Source: Kitasatospora papulosa (lineage in GTDB: Bacteria > Actinomycetota > Actinomycetes > Streptomycetales > Streptomycetaceae). From it: 64,000 nt of DNA. The notes beneath the pieces were generated by a model. The model searched no databases, was not told the origin of the DNA, and saw only the letters and a list, made by a program, of their open reading frames with translations. The stretch lies in NCBI RefSeq assembly GCF_000717245.1, contig NZ_JNYQ01000009.1, forward strand, positions 62,001-126,000, read 5' to 3'. Below, one piece after another: positions 51,171 to 59,899 of the stretch. The first letter of the stretch is position 1; each line of letters begins with the position of its first letter. Position numbers and translations under genes: made by a program.

Positions 51171-51220
51171 GGCGGAACACCTTTCGGCGGGTTCGGGTGT
51201 GTGGGCTGACCTTCGCACTG

Positions 51221-51240
51221 GACCACTGAGTCGGTCCAAT
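51221..51240. promoter_or_regulatory. Inverted repeat TGGACC-N8-GGTCCA upstream of the thiolase
   Basis: Perfect 6-bp arms 51 nt before the thiolase start, in the gap after the LysR gene. Typical size for an operator of a dimeric regulator. Which protein binds is unknown. Confidence 0.45.
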
Positions 51241-51286
51241 ATCGAGTTACCTCACGTTCAAGACGCCATGCGTCTCAATCACGCGG

Positions 51287-52177
51287 TCATGGCGTCGGCA
51301 GCGCCTCCTCGGCGACCGCCAGCACCGCGCGCAGCGCCGCCGAGGGGTTGTCCGTGCGCCAGGCCAGCGCGGCCTGGCGCCGGATGGGCGGACCGGCGAG
51401 GGGGCGGTAGACCAGCCCGTTCTGCTGGATGTGGCGGACGGAGGAGACCGTGAGCGTGACGCCGACGCCCGCGGCGACGAGGGCCAGGATCGTGTACGAG
51501 TCGGGGGCCTCCTGCACCACCCGCGGGTTGAAGCCGGTGGCCTCGCAGGCCTGGACCATCACGTCGCGGACCGTGGAGCCGGCGTTCGCGGGGAAGGAGA
51601 CGAAGGGTTCGTCGGCGAGGACCCCGATCGGGACGGCCTCCAGCCGGGCGAGCGGGTGGTCGGAGGGCAGCGCGCACAGCAGTTCCTCCTCGTCGATGAC
51701 GCGGTGGGCCACTCCCGGCTGGGTGACCGGCAGGCGTACGAACCCCAGGTCGAGGGAGCCGTCGGCGACCCGGGAGAGGGCGACGTTGGCGTACGTCTGC
51801 CCCTTCATGGCCAGCTCGATCCCGGGGTGGGCGGCCCGCACGGCGCGGGTCAGCAGCGGCAGCGTCTCGTGGCTGGACGCTCCCGCGAAACCGATGGTGA
51901 CCCGCCCGTACTCGCCCCGGCCCGCGGCCTTGGCGGCCCGGACCGCCGTGTCGAGGTCGTCCAGCACGGTGCGCACCGGTTCGAGGAAGGACTCCCCCGC
52001 GCTGGTGAGCCGCACCGAGCGGGTGTTGCGCTCGAAGAGCTGGACGCCCAGCTCCTTCTCCAGCTGCCGGATCTGCTGACTGAGCGGGGGCTGGGCCATC
52101 TGCAGCCGCTTGGCGGCGCGGCCGAAGTGGAGTTCCTCGGCGACGGCGGTGAACGCGGTCAGATGACGCAGTTCCAT
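51287..52177 (-). CDS. LysR family transcriptional regulator
   Basis: 296 aa. N-terminal winged helix MELRHLTAFTAVAEELHFGR, AAKRLQMAQPPLSQQIRQLE, ELGVQLFERNTRSVRLT, then the periplasmic-binding-like effector domain (VTIGFAGASSHETLPLLTRA). It resembles CatR/BenM-type regulators of aromatic or carboxylic acid catabolism. The start is the ATG with GGAAG 5 nt upstream; an ATG four codons earlier is possible. Divergent from the CoA-transferase genes, which are its probable targets. Confidence 0.9.
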   Translation of the reverse strand: MELRHLTAFTAVAEELHFGRAAKRLQMAQPPLSQQIRQLEKELGVQLFERNTRSVRLTSAGESFLEPVRTVLDDLDTAVRAAKAAGRGEYGRVTIGFAGASSHETLPLLTRAVRAAHPGIELAMKGQTYANVALSRVADGSLDLGFVRLPVTQPGVAHRVIDEEELLCALPSDHPLARLEAVPIGVLADEPFVSFPANAGSTVRDVMVQACEATGFNPRVVQEAPDSYTILALVAAGVGVTLTVSSVRHIQQNGLVYRPLAGPPIRRQAALAWRTDNPSAALRAVLAVAEEALPTP

Positions 52178-52189
52178 CGGAGCTTCCAT

Positions 52190-52291
52190 TCATTAACCAA
52201 CGGTCTTGATCCGACCTTAATTTGGTATTGGACAGCAATCAATGGTCACTGACACGGTAAGGCGACCAGCACGCACTCGCCGAGGAGCACC
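52190..52291. promoter_or_regulatory. LysR/CoA-transferase divergent control region
   Basis: About 100 bp, notably A/T-rich for this genome, with ATTAA (52192-52196) and TTAAT (52217-52221) as inverted half-sites inside CATTAACCAACGG and CCGACCTTAATTTGG. This is the expected position of a LysR-type T-N11-A operator. Confidence 0.45.
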
Positions 52292-53248
52292 GTGGAGCGG
52301 ACGGATACGGCCGACGGGCCCAGCAAAGTCATGTCGATGAGGGACGCGGTCGCCGCCTTCGTGCACGACGGGGCGACCGTCTGCCTGGAGGGCTTCACCC
52401 ATCTCGTCCCCACCGCCGCCGGGCACGAGATCATCCGCCAGGGGCGCAAGGACCTCACCGTCGTACGGATGACGGCGGACATCGTGGTGGACCAGATGAT
52501 CGCCGCCGGCTGCGTCTCGCGGCTGGTCTCCTCCTTCGTGGGCAACTCATCCGCCGGTTCGCTCGGTGAGCTGCGGCGCAGGATCGAGCGCGCCGACCCG
52601 GCCCCGCTGGCCTTCGAGGAGTACAGCCACTACGGGATGGTCTGCCGCTACCTCGCGGGGTCCCAGCGACTGCCGTTCTACCCGCTGCGCAGCTACGGCG
52701 GCAGCGACCTGCCGGGCGTCAACAGCGGTCTGCGCAAGGTGACGTCCCCCTATCCCGGGCCGGACGGGGAGCCGGAGCAGATCTACGTCGTACCGCCCGT
52801 GAACCCGGACGTGACGATCATCCACGCGCAGCGGGCCGACCGCCGGGGCAACACCCAGATCTGGGGGCTGACCGGCATCCAGGCGGAAGCGGTGTACGCG
52901 GCGGACAAGGCGATCGTCGTGGTCGAGGAGGTCGTCGAGGACGAGGTGGTCCGCTCGGACCCCAACCGCACACTGGTGCCGTCGCACGCCGTGGACGCGG
53001 TGGTCGTCTGCCCGCGCGGCGCTCATCCCTCCTTCGCGCAGGGCTACTACGACCGCGACAACGACTTCTACCGGGCCTGGTCGCACATCAGCAAGGACCC
53101 GGAGCGGCTGCGGGCGTGGCTGGCGGAGTGGGTGTACGGGACGGCCGACCACGCCGGTTACGTCGAGAAGCTGGGCGAGGAGTTCTGGGCGGGCCTCGCG
53201 GTCGGCGAGGCGCTGAGCGAACCGGTGAACTACGGGAGGCGGTTGTGA
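52292..53248 (+). CDS. CoA-transferase subunit A
   Basis: 318-aa alpha subunit of a class I CoA-transferase that moves CoA from an acyl-CoA donor to a free carboxylic acid. VHDGATVCLEGFTHLVPTAAG, VGNSSAGSLGELRRRIE and IIHAQRADRRGNTQIWG are the family blocks; the pattern is nearer the glutaconate/IpdA-like branch than succinyl-CoA:3-oxoacid transferases. GTG start after GAGGAGCACC. Followed immediately by subunit B. Confidence 0.88.
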   Translation: MERTDTADGPSKVMSMRDAVAAFVHDGATVCLEGFTHLVPTAAGHEIIRQGRKDLTVVRMTADIVVDQMIAAGCVSRLVSSFVGNSSAGSLGELRRRIERADPAPLAFEEYSHYGMVCRYLAGSQRLPFYPLRSYGGSDLPGVNSGLRKVTSPYPGPDGEPEQIYVVPPVNPDVTIIHAQRADRRGNTQIWGLTGIQAEAVYAADKAIVVVEEVVEDEVVRSDPNRTLVPSHAVDAVVVCPRGAHPSFAQGYYDRDNDFYRAWSHISKDPERLRAWLAEWVYGTADHAGYVEKLGEEFWAGLAVGEALSEPVNYGRRL

Positions 53249-53274
53249 CCGCGTCCCACGGGAAGGAACCGAAC

Positions 53275-54051
53275 ATGACCACCACCGCACCGGGGGCCGT
53301 CACCTCGTCCGAACTGCTCTCGGTCGTGGCCTCGCGCGAACTCGCCTCCCGCAGGACGGTGTTCGCCGGGATCGGGCTGCCCACCCTCGCCACGGAGCTC
53401 GCGCACCTGACGGTCGCACCGCGGATCGAGGTCGTGTACGAGTCCGGGGTCTGCGGGGCGCATCCCTCGCACCTGCCGGAGACCATCGCCGACGCCGTGA
53501 TCGTCTCGGGTGCGGAGGCCGTGCTGTCGATGCCGGCGCTGTTCGGCTGCGTGCTGCAGGGCGGCCACATCGACGTGGGCTTCCTCGGTGCCGCGCAGAT
53601 CGACCGGTGGGGCAACCTCAACACCTCCGTCATCGGGGACTGGGAGAACCCCGAGGTGCGGCTCCCCGGGTCGGGCGGAGCCGTCGAGGTGATGGCCAAC
53701 TCCCGCGAGGTCTTCGTGGTGATGCGCCGCCACGACCCCCGCTCCTTCACCACGGCCCTGGACTTCTGCACCACACCGGGCCCGGACCGCGCACTGGCCG
53801 AGGGCATCCGGCCGCTCGGCGCGGGGGTCACCCGGGTCATCACCGAACTGGGCATCCTGGCGCGCTCCGGCGTCGGTGAGGAGCTCCGTCTCGTCGCCGT
53901 GCACCCCGGTGTGACGGTGGACCAGGTGCGGGAGGCCACCGGCTGGGACCTCCGGGTGGACGACTCCGTCACGACCGTGCCCCCGCCGACCGCGGCCGAG
54001 CTGCGCCTCCTGCGCGAGGACGTCGACCCCGGCCGCGTCTACCTCCGCTGA
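53275..54051 (+). CDS. CoA-transferase subunit B
   Basis: 258-aa beta subunit. ELASRRTVFAGIGLPTLATE, YESGVCGAHPSHLPE with a Glu placed like the catalytic glutamate of the family, and VGFLGAAQIDRWGNLNTSVI support it. Two starts are possible: the ATG used here (GGAAGGA upstream) or a GTG 30 nt earlier that overlaps the subunit A stop and has GGGAGG. Together with subunit A it should form the active heteromer that starts degradation of the imported acid. Confidence 0.87.
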   Translation: MTTTAPGAVTSSELLSVVASRELASRRTVFAGIGLPTLATELAHLTVAPRIEVVYESGVCGAHPSHLPETIADAVIVSGAEAVLSMPALFGCVLQGGHIDVGFLGAAQIDRWGNLNTSVIGDWENPEVRLPGSGGAVEVMANSREVFVVMRRHDPRSFTTALDFCTTPGPDRALAEGIRPLGAGVTRVITELGILARSGVGEELRLVAVHPGVTVDQVREATGWDLRVDDSVTTVPPPTAAELRLLREDVDPGRVYLR

Positions 54052-54133
54052 ACCCGGCCGCCCGCATCTTCCGCCGCCGACCGCGGCTACCGTCGCTGAC
54101 ATCGACCGCACCTGCCGAGAGGACGTAACCGCC

Positions 54134-55660
54134 ATGCGTATCAGGATCGTCGGCGCCGGAGCCATGGGCCGCGGCATCGCCCAGTGGGCCGCCGTCGGCG
54201 GGCACACCGTGGAACTCTGCGACGTCCGGACCGAGGCGGTGACAGCGGGCGTGGACTTCGTACGGTCGATGCTGGAACGCGCGGTCCACAAGGGCCGGAT
54301 GTCCGCCGAGGATTCCGCCGCGGCCCTGGAGCGGCTGGTCCCGCTGGACGACCCGTGGGCGCCGGGCCCCGAGGTCGAGCTGGTCGTGGAGGCCGTGCGC
54401 GAGGACCTGGACACCAAGGCCGAGGTCTTCGGGAAGCTGGAACAGGCGCTGCCTGAGTCCGCGGTCTTCGCGACCAACACCTCGTCCCTGTCGGTGACCC
54501 GGATCGCCGCCTCGCTGCGGGACCCGGGCCGGCTGGCCGGTCTGCACTTCTTCAACCCCGTACCGCTGATGAAGATCGTCGAGGTCGTACCGGGCGCCGC
54601 CACCCGCCCCGGGATCCCGCCGGTGCTCACGGCGCTGGTCGAGAGCTGCGGGCACCGGGCGGTGACCGTGGCCGACACCCCCGGCTTCCTCGTCAACCAC
54701 GCCGGCCGGGGGCTGGTCACCGAGGCCCTGGCGCTGCTGGAGGAGTCGGTCGCCGATCCCGCCGGGATCGACCGGATCGCCCGGGACGTCCTGGGGCTGC
54801 GCATGGGCCCGTTCGAGCTGATGGACCTCACGGGGCTCGACGTCACCGCCGCGGTGATCGACTCGATCTGGCAGGGCTTCCGGCACGAGGCCCGGCTCCG
54901 CCCCTCCTTCCTCACCCCGAACCGGGTCACGGCGGGACTGCACGGCCGCAAGACCGGGCAGGGCTGGTTCGCGTACGGCCCCGACGCGCCGGCGCCCGCC
55001 CCGGAGCCGCCGGTGACGGGCGACGCCGGCCGGCCGGTGTTCGTGGCGGGCGAGGAGGGGGACGCGCTGCGCGGCGAGCTGACCGCCGCCGGCGCGACGG
55101 TCGAGAGCGGCACCGCCCCCTCGGAGAGCGCACTGGTGCTCGTCCCCGTGTGGGGCACCACCGTGGCAGCCGCGGTGGCCTCGCTGGGGCTGCCCGCCAC
55201 GCGCACCTTCGGTGTGGACCCGCTGCCGCCGGCGGGCCGCCGCCGGGTGCTCGCGGTGACCCCCGCCTCCGACCCGTCCGCGGCGCGGGACGCCCGCGCG
55301 GTGCTGGCGCGCGCGGCGGACGGCGCGGAGCCCTTCGCCGTGTCGGTGGTGCGGGACACCGCGGGCTCGGTGGCGCAGCGGCTGCTCGCCTCGGTGGTCT
55401 CCGTCGCCGCCTCGATCGCGGAGCGCTCACTGGCCGCCCCGGCGGACATCGACCTCGCCGTGACGACCGGGCTCGGCTACCCGGTGGGGCCGCTGGCCTG
55501 GGGTGACCGGGTCGGTGCCGCGCGGATGCTGGAGCTCCAGCGTTCGCTGCACGCCGCGACGGGCGATCCGCGCCACCGGCCGACCCGCTGGCTCACCGAG
55601 CGCGCCCAGCTCGGCCTGCCGCTGACAAGGACGGGCACCTCGCCCGACATCTGCGCATAG
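54134..55660 (+). CDS. 3-hydroxyacyl-CoA dehydrogenase
   Basis: 508 aa, NAD-dependent. Rossmann motif VGAGAMGRGIAQWAA, catalytic His in GLHFFNPVPLMKIVEVV with Asn, and PGFLVNHAGRGLVTEALALL. Two C-terminal 3HCDH domains: the first ends GRKTGQGWFAYG, and the second (about 400-500: VAASIAERSLAAPADIDLAV, GLGYPVGPLAWGD) is the duplicated form seen in PaaH-type enzymes. Third gene of the CoA-transferase operon, oxidising the 3-hydroxyacyl-CoA made by the MaoC protein. Confidence 0.9.
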   Translation: MRIRIVGAGAMGRGIAQWAAVGGHTVELCDVRTEAVTAGVDFVRSMLERAVHKGRMSAEDSAAALERLVPLDDPWAPGPEVELVVEAVREDLDTKAEVFGKLEQALPESAVFATNTSSLSVTRIAASLRDPGRLAGLHFFNPVPLMKIVEVVPGAATRPGIPPVLTALVESCGHRAVTVADTPGFLVNHAGRGLVTEALALLEESVADPAGIDRIARDVLGLRMGPFELMDLTGLDVTAAVIDSIWQGFRHEARLRPSFLTPNRVTAGLHGRKTGQGWFAYGPDAPAPAPEPPVTGDAGRPVFVAGEEGDALRGELTAAGATVESGTAPSESALVLVPVWGTTVAAAVASLGLPATRTFGVDPLPPAGRRRVLAVTPASDPSAARDARAVLARAADGAEPFAVSVVRDTAGSVAQRLLASVVSVAASIAERSLAAPADIDLAVTTGLGYPVGPLAWGDRVGAARMLELQRSLHAATGDPRHRPTRWLTERAQLGLPLTRTGTSPDICA

Positions 55661-55673
55661 CGGGTGACCACGC

Positions 55674-55715
55674 CGGGGCCGTGACCGTTTCGTACAAGAC
55701 CGGGTCACGGCCCCG
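55674..55715. terminator. 13-bp inverted repeat between dehydrogenase and VOC genes
   Basis: CGGGGCCGTGACC pairs perfectly with GGTCACGGCCCCG across 16 nt. It may terminate the upstream operon; lying 17 nt before the VOC start it could also be an operator. Confidence 0.55.
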
Positions 55716-55731
55716 CGCCTACGGTCGTTCC

Positions 55732-56127
55732 ATGACTCCACGACTCGACGCCGTCTCCGTCACCACCGCCGACCTGACCGCATCCCTGGCCTTCTACCGC
55801 CGGCTGGGGCTCGACACCCCCGAGGGTGCCGAATCGGCACCCCATGTGGAGGTGGCGCTCCCCGGCGGGCAGCGCCTGCTCTGGGACACCGAGGACGTCG
55901 TCCGCTCCTTCGACCCGGGCTGGACGGGGTCGAAGGGCGGTGAGCGCCTCGGCCTCGCCTTCCTGTGCGAGGGCCCCGCGGAGGTCGACGCGGTGTACGC
56001 CGATCTGACCGGCGCGGGGTACGAGGGGCACCTGGAGCCCTGGGACGCCGTCTGGGGCCAGCGTTACGCGGTCGTCCTGGACCCCGACGGCTGCGCGGTC
56101 TCCCTGTTCGCCGCGAACCCCTCCTGA
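55732..56127 (+). CDS. VOC (glyoxalase/bleomycin-resistance fold) protein
   Basis: 131 aa, one vicinal-oxygen-chelate domain: DAVSVTTADLTASLAFYRRL at the start, and HLEPWDAVWGQRYAVVLDPD then GCAVSLFA at the end. Metal ligand positions are incomplete, as often in small Streptomyces VOC proteins, so binding rather than catalysis is possible. Its last 64 bp overlap the convergent AraC-type gene. Confidence 0.82.
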   Translation: MTPRLDAVSVTTADLTASLAFYRRLGLDTPEGAESAPHVEVALPGGQRLLWDTEDVVRSFDPGWTGSKGGERLGLAFLCEGPAEVDAVYADLTGAGYEGHLEPWDAVWGQRYAVVLDPDGCAVSLFAANPS

Positions 56128-56825
56128 CCGGTGCGGGCGAGATGGTCGCCGAGCGTCGTGCCGGCCAGGTCCCGCATCTCACGGGCCAGATGAGCCTGGT
56201 CCGTGCAGCCGGCGGCGTACGCGGCCTCCGCGTACGGGGTGCCCGCGCGTACGAGGGCCAGGGCGCGCTGGAGCCGCAGGACCCTGGCCAGTGTCTTGGG
56301 GCCGTACCCGAACGCGGCCAGCGAGCGGCGGTGCAGCTGGCGGGCCCCGAGGCCCACGGACCGCGCGGTGGCGGCGACGGAACTCCCCTGGCCCAGCCGC
56401 TCGGCGACCACCGCCGCGAGCGGGTCGGGAGGCTCGGCGTCCGCGGCGCGGCACAGGGCGATGTCCTCCAGCACGGCGGACGGGTCCTCCGCGTCCCCGG
56501 TCCGCGCGGTGAGGTCACGGACCGCCGGTGACGGCCAGAGGGCGTCGAGCGGGACCCGTCTGTCGCGGAGCTGGTGCGCCGGCACCCCCAGGAGCGCCGG
56601 AGCCGTGCCGGGGGCGAAGCGGATGCCCGCGCACCCGCCGGACAGCTCCGCGGGAGGGGTGAACGCGCGGGTGTCGGGGCCCGCCACCATCAGGCGGCCG
56701 CCGGCCCACAGAAGGTCGATGCAGCCGTCGGGCAGGACGGGCCGCGCGGGGTCACGCGCCCCGCTCCAGGTCCAGAGGACCGCGCCGCCGAGCCGCGACG
56801 CCCGCTCCTCGTACCGTGCGCCCAT
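56064..56825 (-). CDS. AraC family transcriptional regulator
   Basis: 253 aa. N-terminal part (VLPDGCIDLLWAGGRLMVAG, GCAGIRFAPGTAPALLGV) is the DUF6597-like sensor; C-terminal AraC HTH (SVAATARSVGLGARQLHRRS, AAFGYGPKTLARVLRLQRAL, PYAEAAYAAGCTDQAHLARE). Frequently paired with a VOC gene in Streptomyces; here the two overlap tail to tail, so each transcript contains antisense to the other's 3' end. Confidence 0.85.
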   Translation of the reverse strand: MGARYEERASRLGGAVLWTWSGARDPARPVLPDGCIDLLWAGGRLMVAGPDTRAFTPPAELSGGCAGIRFAPGTAPALLGVPAHQLRDRRVPLDALWPSPAVRDLTARTGDAEDPSAVLEDIALCRAADAEPPDPLAAVVAERLGQGSSVAATARSVGLGARQLHRRSLAAFGYGPKTLARVLRLQRALALVRAGTPYAEAAYAAGCTDQAHLAREMRDLAGTTLGDHLARTGQEGFAANRETAQPSGSRTTA

Positions 56826-56835
56826 GCGCCCCAGG

Positions 56836-57975
56836 CTACGTGGCGTCCTTGTCCCGGGTCCCGTGCAGGCGGGACTTCACGTCGTCCGGGGGCAGGAAGC
56901 GCGACCAGCGCTCCGGGAACTCGGAGGGCATGGACACGTCCTCCTCCTCCTCGTCGTCGTCGGTGGCGTACGCGTCCCAGTTCGCTGCCTGGGCGCGTGC
57001 CAGCAGTTCGGCGGCCTGGGCGGCCTTGATCCGGTCGCTGGTGGCACGGGCGGCGGCGGTGGCGAGCGAGGGCCAGACACGGTCGATCGCCGCGTTCACC
57101 GCGGCGCCGACGAGTACGGCGAAGGCGGAGATCCCTATCCACAGCAGCACGGCGATGGGTGCGGCCAACGAGCCGTAGATGGTGGGGCCCTCGACCGTGC
57201 TCGTGAGGTAGATCCGCAGCAGGAAGCTGCCCAGCACCCACATCCCGAGGGCCACGAGTGCCCCGGGGACGTCCTCTATCCACGGCGAGCGGACGGGCAC
57301 CGACACGTGGTAGAGCGTCGTCAGGAACGCGATGGACAGCAGTATCACCAGCGGCCAGTACATGACCGCGAGCACCTCCGTGCCCCACGGGACGAACTCC
57401 ACCACCCGGTCCGGGCCGACCACCAGCAACGGCAGGACCACGGCGCCCAGCAGCAGCGCCACGACGTACAGCAGGAAGGCGAGGAGCCGTGTCTTGACGA
57501 TGCCGCGGTGGCCGTCGAGCCCGTACATCACGGTGATGGTGTCGATGAAGACGTTCACCGCGCGGGATCCCGACCAGAGCGCGATCGCGAAACCGAGGGA
57601 GATCACGTCGGGACGCGCGCCCGTGGTGACGTCGGCTATGAGCGGCTTGGCGATGTCGTTGACGCCGCGCTCCGACAGCACCGTCTGCACCGCGCCCAGG
57701 ATGTTGCGCTCGATGGAGGCGACCGTGGTGGTGGACGTCCAGTCGTCGACGTATCCGAGCAGCCCGATCAGGCCGAGCAGCAGCGGAGGCAGGGACAGCA
57801 GGGTGAAGAACGCCGCCTCGGCCGCGAGGCCGAGGATGCGGTACTCGATGCACGAATTGACCGTGTCCTTGAGCAACTGCCACGCCATCTGCCGCTTCGA
57901 CACGTTGCGGTAGAGGACGCGGGCCCGGTGGAGGCGGCCCGGTGGCCGTTCGGGTGTTTCTTTTGCTGCCTGCAC
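56836..57975 (-). CDS. YihY/virulence factor BrkB family membrane protein
   Basis: 379-aa inner membrane protein with six main hydrophobic segments between about 40 and 300 (YRILGLAAEAAFFTLLSLPP, SLGFAIALWSGSRAVNVFID, TVMYGLDGHRG, AAPIAVLLWIGISAFAVLVG). It has a charged C-terminal tail with DDDEEEEDVS. The family is often mislabelled ribonuclease BN; its role is unknown, possibly transport. The predicted GTG start abuts AAGGAG with no spacing, so true initiation may differ. Divergent from the acyl-CoA dehydrogenase gene by 17 bp. Confidence 0.85.
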   Translation of the reverse strand: MQAAKETPERPPGRLHRARVLYRNVSKRQMAWQLLKDTVNSCIEYRILGLAAEAAFFTLLSLPPLLLGLIGLLGYVDDWTSTTTVASIERNILGAVQTVLSERGVNDIAKPLIADVTTGARPDVISLGFAIALWSGSRAVNVFIDTITVMYGLDGHRGIVKTRLLAFLLYVVALLLGAVVLPLLVVGPDRVVEFVPWGTEVLAVMYWPLVILLSIAFLTTLYHVSVPVRSPWIEDVPGALVALGMWVLGSFLLRIYLTSTVEGPTIYGSLAAPIAVLLWIGISAFAVLVGAAVNAAIDRVWPSLATAAARATSDRIKAAQAAELLARAQAANWDAYATDDDEEEEDVSMPSEFPERWSRFLPPDDVKSRLHGTRDKDAT

Positions 57976-57992
57976 CTCCTTACCGTATCGGC

Positions 57993-59630
57993 ATGGCAGC
58001 TAGCACCCACACAGTGACCAACCAGGTTCCGCCGCTGGTCGGCTATGACGTCTTCGCCGGCGACCGGGCGCTGACGGAGGCCGTCGAGCGGCATCTCGCA
58101 CCCGGCATCCTGCGGGAGGCACAGGAGGAACTGAGCACGCTGGGCCGGGCCGCCGGCTCCGCCCAGGCCCAGGAGTGGGGTGCGCAGGCGAACGAGAACC
58201 CGCCGAAGCTGCGCACGCACGACCGTTACGGGCACCGCGTCGACGAGGTGGACTTCCACCCGGCCTGGCACCGGCTGCTGGGGCACGCCGTCACAGCCGG
58301 GCTGACGGACGCCTGGGGCCGGGAGGGAGGGCACGTCCGGCGCGCGGCCGGGTTCCTGGTCTGGACGCAGGCCGAGGCGGGCCACGGGTGTCCGCTGTCG
58401 ATGACGCACGCGGCGGTCCCGGCGCTGCGCACCGATCCGGCGCTGGCCGCGGAGTGGGAGCCTCTGCTGACCTCGCACGTGTACGAGGAGGGGCTGCGGC
58501 CCGCTCCGCAGAAGGCCGGTGTGCTCTTCGGGATGGGCATGACCGAGAAGCAGGGCGGCACCGACGTACGGTCCAACACCACGCGTGCCGAGGCGCTGGC
58601 GGCCGACGGGGAGTACCTGCTCACCGGTCACAAGTGGTTCTGCTCGGCCCCGATGTCCGACGGCTTCCTGGTGCTGGCGCAGGCGGCGGACGGGCTGAGT
58701 TGCTTCCTCGTCCCGCGGGTCCTCCCGGACGGCTCCCGCAACCCCTTCGCGCTCCAGCGTCTCAAGGACAAACTGGGCAACCGGTCCAACGCCTCCGGTG
58801 AGGTCGAGTTCGACGGCACGTGGGCCCGCCGGGTCGGTGAGGAGGGGCGCGGGGTGCGCACCATCATCGAGATGGTGGCGGCGACCCGGCTGGACTGCGT
58901 GGTCGGTTCGGCCGCGCTGATGCGTCAGGCGGTGGCGCAGGCGATCCATCACAGCGCCCACCGCAGCGCGTTCGGCGGTCTGCTGATCGGGAAGCCGCTG
59001 ATGCGCAACGTACTGGCGGACCTGGCCCTGGAGTCGGAGGCGGCGACGACGCTCGCGCTGCGGCTGGCCGCCGCCTACGACGCGGACACGGAGCAGGAGC
59101 GCGCCTTCCTGCGCATCGCGGTGCCGGCCGCCAAGTACTGGGTGACCAAGCGGTGCTCGGCGGTGGTCGGGGAGGCCCTGGAGTGCCTCGGCGGCAACGG
59201 TTACGTCGAGGAGTCCGGGATGCCGAGACTGTTGCGAGAGGCCCCGCTCAACTCGATCTGGGAGGGCTCGGGCAACGTACAGGCGCTCGACGTCCTGCGG
59301 GCGCTGCAGCGTGAGCCGGGGGCGCTCGACGCGTTCCTGCGGGAGGTCGGGAAGGCGCGGGGCGCGGACCACCGGCTCGACGCGGCGATCAAGGACCTTC
59401 TGACGGAGCTGGCCGACCTGGAGGCCGTCGAGGCGCGGGCCAGGCGGCTGGTGGAGCGGATGGCCCTGGTGCTGCAGGGCTCGCTGCTGCTGCGCTGGGC
59501 GCCGCCGGAGGTCGCGGACGCCTTCTGCGCCTCACGGCTGGGAGGGGACTGGGGCTCGGCCTTCGGGACGCTGCCGCACAGCCTGGACCTGGCCACGGTC
59601 GTGGAGCGGGCGCGGGCCGGGGAGTCCTGA
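57993..59630 (+). CDS. Acyl-CoA dehydrogenase, AidB-like
   Basis: 545-aa flavoprotein. The N-terminal extension (NQVPPLVGYDVFAGDRALTE) and length are those of the AidB/adaptive-response subgroup, longer than short-chain ACADs (about 380 aa). Signature FGMGMTEKQGGTDVRSNTT, then GHKWFCSAPMSDGFLVLAQA, and the FAD region CLGGNGYVEESGMPRLLRE. AidB binds DNA and may act on alkylated bases or an unknown acyl substrate; many actinobacterial members are simply annotated ACAD. Intergenic promoter is shared with the divergent YihY gene. Confidence 0.88.
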   Translation: MAASTHTVTNQVPPLVGYDVFAGDRALTEAVERHLAPGILREAQEELSTLGRAAGSAQAQEWGAQANENPPKLRTHDRYGHRVDEVDFHPAWHRLLGHAVTAGLTDAWGREGGHVRRAAGFLVWTQAEAGHGCPLSMTHAAVPALRTDPALAAEWEPLLTSHVYEEGLRPAPQKAGVLFGMGMTEKQGGTDVRSNTTRAEALAADGEYLLTGHKWFCSAPMSDGFLVLAQAADGLSCFLVPRVLPDGSRNPFALQRLKDKLGNRSNASGEVEFDGTWARRVGEEGRGVRTIIEMVAATRLDCVVGSAALMRQAVAQAIHHSAHRSAFGGLLIGKPLMRNVLADLALESEAATTLALRLAAAYDADTEQERAFLRIAVPAAKYWVTKRCSAVVGEALECLGGNGYVEESGMPRLLREAPLNSIWEGSGNVQALDVLRALQREPGALDAFLREVGKARGADHRLDAAIKDLLTELADLEAVEARARRLVERMALVLQGSLLLRWAPPEVADAFCASRLGGDWGSAFGTLPHSLDLATVVERARAGES

Positions 59631-59655
59631 GGGGCGCGGCCGGGGCGGGAACGAC

Positions 59656-59691
59656 GGAGGGTGGTGCTGCGCCGACACGGCACCACCCTCC
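59656..59691. terminator. 12-bp hairpin after the acyl-CoA dehydrogenase
   Basis: GGAGGGTGGTGC and GCACCACCCTCC, perfect arms with a 12-nt loop, 25 nt after the stop. Confidence 0.65.
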
Positions 59692-59776
59692 ACGCTTGTG
59701 CAGCACCGCACGGCGGGTCGACGACTCCCCACGCGGTGTTCCTCCACCCTCGTACGGTCCGCACGCCTTCGCCAGA

Positions 59777-59793
59777 GTTGCAAAGGGTTGCAA
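59777..59793. promoter_or_regulatory. Twin TTGCAA sites upstream of the GAF regulator
   Basis: GTTGCAA occurs twice with a 10-bp period (GTTGCAAAGGGTTGCAA). TTGCAA is itself palindromic, so one helix-turn spacing suggests cooperative dimer binding, perhaps autoregulation by the GAF protein 107 nt downstream. Confidence 0.45.
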
Positions 59794-59899
59794 CCGTCGC
59801 GTGGAGTGCGGGCCGACGGGGCCCCCGCACGGCAGGATGTGTCCTTTGGGCCGGGCCTCGCTCCTCCGGACCGGCCCACTCCTTGTTGGGGGGAAGTTC

